From assembly GCA_020252865.1 (NCBI GenBank), contig JADCCH010000120.1, positions 1-10,856 on the forward strand: a DNA stretch of 10,856 bases, read 5' to 3'. Source of the DNA: Methylobacterium sp. Its GTDB lineage: Bacteria > Pseudomonadota > Alphaproteobacteria > Rhizobiales > Beijerinckiaceae. A program made the position numbers and the translations under genes. Each line of letters starts with the position of its first letter. Position 1 is the stretch's first letter. Under the pieces are notes generated by a model that ran no database searches, had not been told where the DNA came from, and saw nothing but the letters and a program-made list of their open reading frames with translations. Below, piece by piece: positions 6,815 to 10,856 of the stretch.

Positions 6815-8518
6815 ATGACCAATCAGGAACAGGGCCCCGAGGCCGGCCCGGCGCAAGACGTGTCGACGATCCGGCTGATCGGGGATATCGCGCGCAATTC
6901 CGCCCGTATCTATGGGGCAAGAACGGCCTATTCGATCGTCATGCCCAATGGCATGTACGGAAGGTTGAGCTTCGAGGCGATCGACAGCCTTTCGGATGAT
7001 TTCGCGGCCTATCTGCGCGAGGAGCTGGGGCTGCATGCAGGCGACCGGGTGGCCTTGCAGATACCCAACAGGCTCACCTTTCCCATTCCGACGTTTTGCG
7101 TTGCCAAGGCCGGCCTCGTGCTGGTCAACACCAATCCACTCTACACCGGCGTGGAAATGGGAAGGCAGTTCGCCGATGCCGGAATCCGCGCGCTCGTCAT
7201 CGTCGACATGTTCGCGGACAAGCTGACGGAAGCCGCCTCGATCCATCCGATCGAGCATGTCATCATCGCGGCGGTCTCGGAAAAGATGCCGCGTATGGTG
7301 AGCGGGGTCATCCGGCTGGTGCAGCGCTACTGGGACCGGTCGCTGCCGATGGTCGGCCTTCCCCATCATCTGTTCGGTGACGCACTCGCGCGCGGCGCGG
7401 CGTTGCGCGCGAGCCGGGGCATCGAGGTCAAGGATTACACGGCCGATACCCGCCCCGATGAGCTGGCGATGCTGCAATATACCGGCGGCACGACGGGCGT
7501 CGCGAAGGGCGCGATGCTCAGCCATTCCAACCTGGTATCGAATGTGGGGCAGGCCGGAATCTGCTTCGGCGGGGAAATCCGTCCCGGTGCGGAAGTTGTT
7601 CTCACGGCGCTGCCGCTCTACCACATCTTCGCCTTCACCGCGAATATGCTGTTCTTTCACAGATGGGGGGCCGAGAACATCCTGATCCCCAATCCGCGGC
7701 CCATTTCGAACCTCAAGCGCGCCTTCGAGAACCACGCCGTCACCTGGATGACCGGTGTGAATACGCTGTTCAATGCGCTGAACAACGAATTCTGGTTCGC
7801 GGAAGATCCGCCGAAATCCCTGCGCGGCGCGGTGGCCGGCGGCATGGCCTTGCAGGCCTCCGTGGCCGAGCGCTTCAAGGCGATCACCGGCATCGACGTG
7901 CTGGAAGGCTACGGGCTCACGGAAACCTCGCCGATCGTCACCTTCAATTCCCGCCGGAATTTCCGGCTCGGCACCATCGGGCAACCCATGCCCGAGACGG
8001 ATATCCGCCTTCTCGATGCCGAGGGGCAAGCGGTGGGCCCGGGCGAACCGGGCGAAATCGCCGTGCGCGGCCCGCAGGTGATGGGCGGCTACTGGAACAG
8101 GCCGGAGGAAACCGCCGCCACCCTGCGCAACGGCTGGCTGATGACCGGCGACATCGCGACGGTCGATTCCGAGGGCTTCTACCGCATCGTCGATCGCAAG
8201 AAGGACATGGTGCTGGTCTCCGGCTTCAACGTCTATCCGAACGAGGTCGAGGATGTGCTCTCGGCCCATCCCGGGGTGGTCGAGGCGGCAGTGATCGGCG
8301 TGCCGGATGGCGCGGCGGGCGAAGCGGTCTGCGCGTTCGTGGTGCTGCGCCACCGGGAGGCCCCGACGCCCGGGCAATTGCGCGAGCATTGCAAGGCGCA
8401 TCTTGCCGCCTACAAGGTACCCAAACGCATCGAATTCCGCGAACAGCTGCCGAAATCGAATGTCGGCAAGATTCTCCGGCGCGAGTTGCGCGCCGAACTG
8501 GAAAAGGCGGGAGGCTGA
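6815..8518 (+). CDS. fadD: FadD-like long-chain acyl-CoA synthetase (AMP-forming)
   Basis: Activates a carboxylic acid to its CoA thioester through an acyl-adenylate, using ATP and CoA. The protein has 567 residues, close to E. coli FadD. Motifs in order: YTGGTTGVAKGAM at 222-234 (ATP-binding loop), YGLTETSP at 366-373, GWLMTGD at 440-446 with Asp446, DRKKDMVLVSGFNVYPNE starting near 460 (the hinge and FadD/FACS signature region), and the C-terminal PKSNVGKILRREL with the probable catalytic Lys552. The start is set at ATG 6815; TTG 6809 is an alternative two codons earlier with better spacing to the ribosome binding site. The frame is continuous with leuD, so a fused 815-residue product is possible. 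FadD-like sequence suggests fatty-acid-like substrates, but the family is broad and the context hints at an imported organic acid. Confidence 0.92.
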   Translation: MTNQEQGPEAGPAQDVSTIRLIGDIARNSARIYGARTAYSIVMPNGMYGRLSFEAIDSLSDDFAAYLREELGLHAGDRVALQIPNRLTFPIPTFCVAKAGLVLVNTNPLYTGVEMGRQFADAGIRALVIVDMFADKLTEAASIHPIEHVIIAAVSEKMPRMVSGVIRLVQRYWDRSLPMVGLPHHLFGDALARGAALRASRGIEVKDYTADTRPDELAMLQYTGGTTGVAKGAMLSHSNLVSNVGQAGICFGGEIRPGAEVVLTALPLYHIFAFTANMLFFHRWGAENILIPNPRPISNLKRAFENHAVTWMTGVNTLFNALNNEFWFAEDPPKSLRGAVAGGMALQASVAERFKAITGIDVLEGYGLTETSPIVTFNSRRNFRLGTIGQPMPETDIRLLDAEGQAVGPGEPGEIAVRGPQVMGGYWNRPEETAATLRNGWLMTGDIATVDSEGFYRIVDRKKDMVLVSGFNVYPNEVEDVLSAHPGVVEAAVIGVPDGAAGEAVCAFVVLRHREAPTPGQLREHCKAHLAAYKVPKRIEFREQLPKSNVGKILRRELRAELEKAGG

Positions 8519-8519
8519 C

Positions 8520-9428
8520 ATGGTCGGCGCATTTGAACAGGCCGTCCTTGCCGCGATGATCTTCGTCATCATGCTCGGCATGGGCGCTTCCCTCACGCCC
8601 CGCGACTTCGTGCTCGCGCTGAAGCGGCCCTATGGCATGCTGATCGGGCTCGTCTCGCAATATGGCTTCATGCCCCTGATCGGGCTGATCCTCGCGCTCA
8701 CCCTGCCCGTCTCGGACCCGATCAAGATCGGGCTGCTCATCATGGGCTGCATGCCCGGCGGCACGACCTCGAACATCTTCACCTATTTCAGCCGCGGCAA
8801 TCTCGCGCTCTCGGTGCTGATGACCGTGAACTCGACCATCGTGGGCATCCTCGCCATTCCGCTGCTGATCGTGAGCTATGTCGCGATCCTCACCGCGACC
8901 GGTTCCATCTCGCTGGTGGTTCCGGCGCAGAACATCATCGTCACGCTCATCCTGCTGCTGGTGCCGGTGGCGATCGGCATGGCGATCCGCCGCTGGAACG
9001 CCAATGTCGGCGCGCTGGTGGAACTGGTCGGCAGCGCGCTGGGGCTGGTCTTCATCATCCTGCTGCTGGTGACCTGGGTGCCGCGCAACTGGCAATTCCT
9101 GCTCGAGACGCCGGGCTGGGTGTTCTTCGGCGCCATCGGGCTCGGCGTGTTCGGCTTCCTGTTCGGCTATCTGTTCTCGACGCTGCTGAAGCTGCACCCG
9201 CGCAATGCACGCACCATCGCGCTCGAGACCGGCATCCAGAACGGCCCGCTGGCGATCGCCATCGTCGCCTTCACCTTCACCGGGCCCCTTCAGGACATCC
9301 AGCAGGCTGTGATGGCCGTTCCGGCGCTCTATTCGCTGTTCATCGTCATTACCTCGGCGATGCTGACGATCTGGTTCCGGCGCGCGAATGCGACGGAGGA
9401 ACAGAAGATCCCCGATGCCCTGCTCTAG
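8520..9428 (+). CDS. BASS family (bile acid:sodium symporter, SBF) transporter
   Basis: Inner-membrane, probably Na+-coupled carrier for organic anions, 302 residues with about nine or ten hydrophobic segments, the normal size for bacterial BASS proteins. Family marks are GCMPGGTTSN at 76-85 and ETGIQN at 236-241. In the characterised Neisseria homologue a Glu and a Gln four residues apart bind sodium; Glu236 and Gln240 fit this. The ATG at 8520 follows the ligase stop by one nucleotide and has a GGGAGG Shine-Dalgarno about 5 nt upstream, so both are surely cotranscribed. An importer next to a CoA ligase suggests uptake followed by thioesterification of the same acid, which is inference. Substrates of the family include bile acids, pyruvate, pantothenate and other carboxylates. 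Confidence 0.88.
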   Translation: MVGAFEQAVLAAMIFVIMLGMGASLTPRDFVLALKRPYGMLIGLVSQYGFMPLIGLILALTLPVSDPIKIGLLIMGCMPGGTTSNIFTYFSRGNLALSVLMTVNSTIVGILAIPLLIVSYVAILTATGSISLVVPAQNIIVTLILLLVPVAIGMAIRRWNANVGALVELVGSALGLVFIILLLVTWVPRNWQFLLETPGWVFFGAIGLGVFGFLFGYLFSTLLKLHPRNARTIALETGIQNGPLAIAIVAFTFTGPLQDIQQAVMAVPALYSLFIVITSAMLTIWFRRANATEEQKIPDALL

Positions 9429-9487
9429 GCGCGGCTTTGCGTGCGTTCCCGTTCGGCGCTCTTCCAGCGGGCGGGGCAGCGCTTTTG

Positions 9488-9513
9488 CAGGAATCCCGCA
9501 TGGGGATTGCCTG
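9488..9513. terminator. Stem-loop downstream of the BASS gene, possible bidirectional terminator
   Basis: Arms CAGGAATCCC (9488-9497) and GGGATTGCCTG (9503-9513) form a 10-bp stem with one bulged G and a 5-nt loop. It lies 60 nt after the BASS stop and about 100 nt from the fucU stop, between convergent genes. No T-run follows on either strand, so intrinsic termination is uncertain; the hairpin may instead stabilise transcript ends. Confidence 0.35.
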
Positions 9514-9563
9514 GCATGGCCTCGTGAAGGCTTGGCTTTCGCTTCCTCGCGGGGTTTCATGGT

Positions 9564-9582
9564 CGCTCCGGAAAAGGGAGCG
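9564..9582. terminator. Second stem-loop in the convergent spacer
   Basis: A perfect 6-bp stem, CGCTCC (9564-9569) and GGAGCG (9577-9582), with a 7-nt loop GGAAAAG. It lies 34 nt past the fucU stop in the minus direction. It lacks a following T-run on both strands, so the terminator label is tentative. Confidence 0.3.
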
Positions 9583-9616
9583 TGGCTTCCCGCCTCGCCC
9601 GCCACGCGAGGACCGC

Positions 9617-10057
9617 TCAGATCGCGCCCTTGCGCAGCAGCACATTGCCGTAGAAGCGCGCATCCCCGCATTGGACGATACCGAACGCCGCGCGCGCCGC
9701 GCCGTAGAAGGCGAAGCGCTCCAGCGAAACGAAACGCCCCGCATATCCCGCCGACCGGATGGCCCCCCGCAAATCGGCCACAGCCGGCGGCACCTCCTCC
9801 GGCTTGTCCACAACCTGCATGAAGCGCACGGGATCATCCGTGAAATCATCCAGCGGCAGCAGGGTCAGCACGGCGGCGGCGGCGGCCTCGACCCGGATGC
9901 CCGGCAACCGGATCAGCCTGCCGGTGACCGTCTTCGCCGCAATCGTCTCGGCCGGATGATTGGCGTCGACGATCGCCAGATCATCGCCGTGCCCCATGCT
10001 CGCGAGGAGGTGCAGGATCTCCGGCGAGAGCAGCGGATCGATCCCCTTCAGGCGCAT
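9617..10057 (-). CDS. fucU: RbsD/FucU family sugar mutarotase, probable L-fucose mutarotase
   Basis: Cytoplasmic enzyme that interconverts sugar anomers, feeding the form used by the next enzyme. The 146 residues match the family length (E. coli FucU is 140). Seen are LKGIDPLLSPE at 3-13, MGHGDDLAIVDANHP at 21-35 with the conserved active-site His23, ERFAFYGAARAAFGIV from 113, and YGNVLLRKG at 136-144. The FAFYxxA and C-terminal YGN pattern is closer to FucU than to RbsD. The ATG at 10057 sits inside the end of the upstream amidohydrolase gene (10-nt overlap, 10048-10057) with a GGGGGA ribosome binding site, so translation is probably coupled. Pairing with a fuconolactonase-like gene supports an L-fucose or related deoxy-sugar role. 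D-ribose pyranase activity is the main alternative. Confidence 0.87.
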   Translation of the reverse strand: MRLKGIDPLLSPEILHLLASMGHGDDLAIVDANHPAETIAAKTVTGRLIRLPGIRVEAAAAAVLTLLPLDDFTDDPVRFMQVVDKPEEVPPAVADLRGAIRSAGYAGRFVSLERFAFYGAARAAFGIVQCGDARFYGNVLLRKGAI

Positions 10058-10856
10058 GGTTTCCCCCGTTTGGACAGATAGATGCGAGCGGCATTTCCAC
10101 CGAAGATCGCCTCGCGCTCATCCGCGCTCAGCGCCGCGAGCAGGCTTCGGGCGGCTTGCGCCCAGCCGAGATAATCGCCCGCGAGGTTCAGCACGGGCCA
10201 ATCCGATCCCCAGAGGATGCGTGCCGGGCCGAAAGTCGCGAGCAAATGCGTGACATAGGGCAAGAGATCCGCCGCTTGCCAGCCCGGCCCGGCCTCGGTC
10301 GCCAGCCCCGAGAGCTTCACCATCACCTTCGGCCGCGCCGCCAGCGCCGCCATGTCCGCGCGCCACGGATCGAGCAGGCTGTCCCGAATGAACGGTTTTG
10401 CGGCATGGTCGATGACAATGGGAAGGGCCGGATGCCGATCGGCCAGCACAAGCAGCCGCGCGAGATGGTGCGGCCGCACGAGGGCATCGAAAACGAGCCC
10501 TCCCGCCTCAATCGCGCCGAGCGCATGCCCAACCCTGGCCAAGAGCATCCAATCCGGATCGGGGATGTCGTGGATCATCGGGCGCAGGCCCACGAGAAGC
10601 GGGTCGCGGGCCATCGCGGCGATGCGCGCCGGCGCATCCTCCGCATTGCAATCGACCCAGCCCACCACGCCCGCGACATGCGCGGTCTGGCGCGCGACCT
10701 CCAGCATGAAACGCGTCTCGGCCTCGGTCGGCGCGGCCTGCACGAGGATGGTGCGGTCGATGCCCGCCCGTCCCAGCAGCGGGGCGAGATCATCGGGCCC
10801 GAAATCGCGGTGGATCGGTGCCAGAGCCGGGGTCAGCCAGCCATAATCACCGCGCG
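10048..10856 (-). CDS. Amidohydrolase family protein, probable L-fuconolactonase-type sugar lactonase (partial, 5' end outside window)
   Basis: A TIM-barrel hydrolase of the Amidohydro_2 / COG3618 group, whose members open sugar lactones such as L-fucono-1,5-lactone, or 2-pyrone-4,6-dicarboxylate. About 268 codons are visible; the frame is open to the right edge, where it already reads GDYGWLTPALAPIHRDF, a segment normally 10-20 residues after the missing N-terminal HxH motif. Further on are TILVQAAPTEAETRFML, GVVGWVDC, GLRPMIHD, PIVIDHAAKPF, VKLSGLAT, ILWGSDWPV with the probable catalytic Asp, and IFGGNAARIY. A GTG at 10743 is not the start, because the homologous sequence clearly continues upstream of it. 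It overlaps fucU by 10 nt. Together with FucU it points to a non-phosphorylative L-fucose-like pathway; the exact lactone is uncertain. Confidence 0.85.
   Translation of the reverse strand, partial: RGDYGWLTPALAPIHRDFGPDDLAPLLGRAGIDRTILVQAAPTEAETRFMLEVARQTAHVAGVVGWVDCNAEDAPARIAAMARDPLLVGLRPMIHDIPDPDWMLLARVGHALGAIEAGGLVFDALVRPHHLARLLVLADRHPALPIVIDHAAKPFIRDSLLDPWRADMAALAARPKVMVKLSGLATEAGPGWQAADLLPYVTHLLATFGPARILWGSDWPVLNLAGDYLGWAQAARSLLAALSADEREAIFGGNAARIYLSKRGKPCA

Larger units (their letters stand above)
9429..9616. other. Convergent intergenic region with nested inverted repeats
   Basis: A 188-nt non-coding gap between the plus-strand BASS gene and the minus-strand fucU gene. It holds a 5-bp stem GCGCT/AGCGC (9456-9460 with 9478-9482) followed by only TTTT, two stronger stem-loops listed separately, and a distant 7-bp pair CCTCGCG (9545-9551) with CGCGAGG (9605-9611) that encloses the second one. 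This suits termination of both converging operons, although a true T-tract is missing. Confidence 0.45.

Noticed and set aside
6803-8596. Minus-strand open frame of 597 codons opposite the acyl-CoA synthetase
   Set aside because: Composition is that of an antisense shadow (His, Arg, Asp, Gly-rich); the plus strand carries a full set of ligase motifs.
8226-9671. Minus-strand open frame of 481 codons opposite the BASS gene
   Set aside because: Highly charged, low-complexity peptide without a domain; the plus strand encodes a clear membrane carrier.
10741-10743. GTG as start of the amidohydrolase
   Set aside because: Homologous sequence (TPALAPIHRDF and onward) continues upstream of it in the same frame to the window edge, so the true start lies outside.
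1-10856. CRISPR arrays, tRNA/rRNA genes, insertion sequences, attachment sites
   Set aside because: No regularly spaced repeats, cloverleaf-type genes, transposase motifs or terminal repeats were seen by eye on either strand.

Overview
The window is a high-GC, densely packed bacterial segment. Codon third positions are strongly G/C, and the gene families (Liv-type ABC transporter with a Tat-like binding-protein signal, HutC-type GntR regulator, FadD-like ligase, FucU plus amidohydrolase) suggest an alphaproteobacterium, most plausibly of the Hyphomicrobiales or a nearby group. The taxon is an inference; there is no rRNA or other marker. No tRNA, rRNA, CRISPR array, insertion sequence or phage gene was seen.

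Left part (1-4466, minus strand): one apparent operon read right to left. It holds a GntR/HutC-type regulator (3630-4466), a periplasmic substrate-binding protein (2371-3603), permease LivH (1409-2281), permease LivM (431-1405) and the first 146 codons of ATPase LivG (1-438, cut by the window edge). Gaps are short: 26 nt, 89 nt with a stem-loop, 3 nt, and an 8-nt overlap. The regulator leads the transporter operon and probably controls it.

Middle part (4656-9428, plus strand): a second operon diverging from the first across 189 nt. It encodes a LeuC-like aconitase-superfamily large subunit, a LeuD-like small subunit (4-nt ATGA overlap), a FadD-like acyl-CoA synthetase, and a BASS-family sodium-coupled carrier (1 nt after the ligase). 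No in-frame stop separates leuD from the ligase, so 6071-8518 is one 815-codon frame. Either this is a LeuD-ligase fusion/readthrough or the leuD stop was lost; the ligase has its own strong ribosome binding site. The intergenic region carries an imperfect dyad (4571-4590) of the form CTGT-n2-TA-n4-TA-n2-ACAG, a candidate operator for the regulator.

Right part (9617-10856, minus strand): an amidohydrolase resembling L-fuconolactonase (5' end outside the window) overlaps by 10 nt a FucU/RbsD-type sugar mutarotase. This looks like part of a separate oxidative L-fucose-type sugar pathway, convergent with the middle operon. The 188-nt convergent spacer holds several stem-loops.

Taken together, the first two operons look like a coregulated module for uptake (ABC and BASS carriers), hydroxyacid isomerisation or hydration (LeuCD paralogue) and CoA activation (FadD-like) of an organic acid whose identity the sequence does not reveal.
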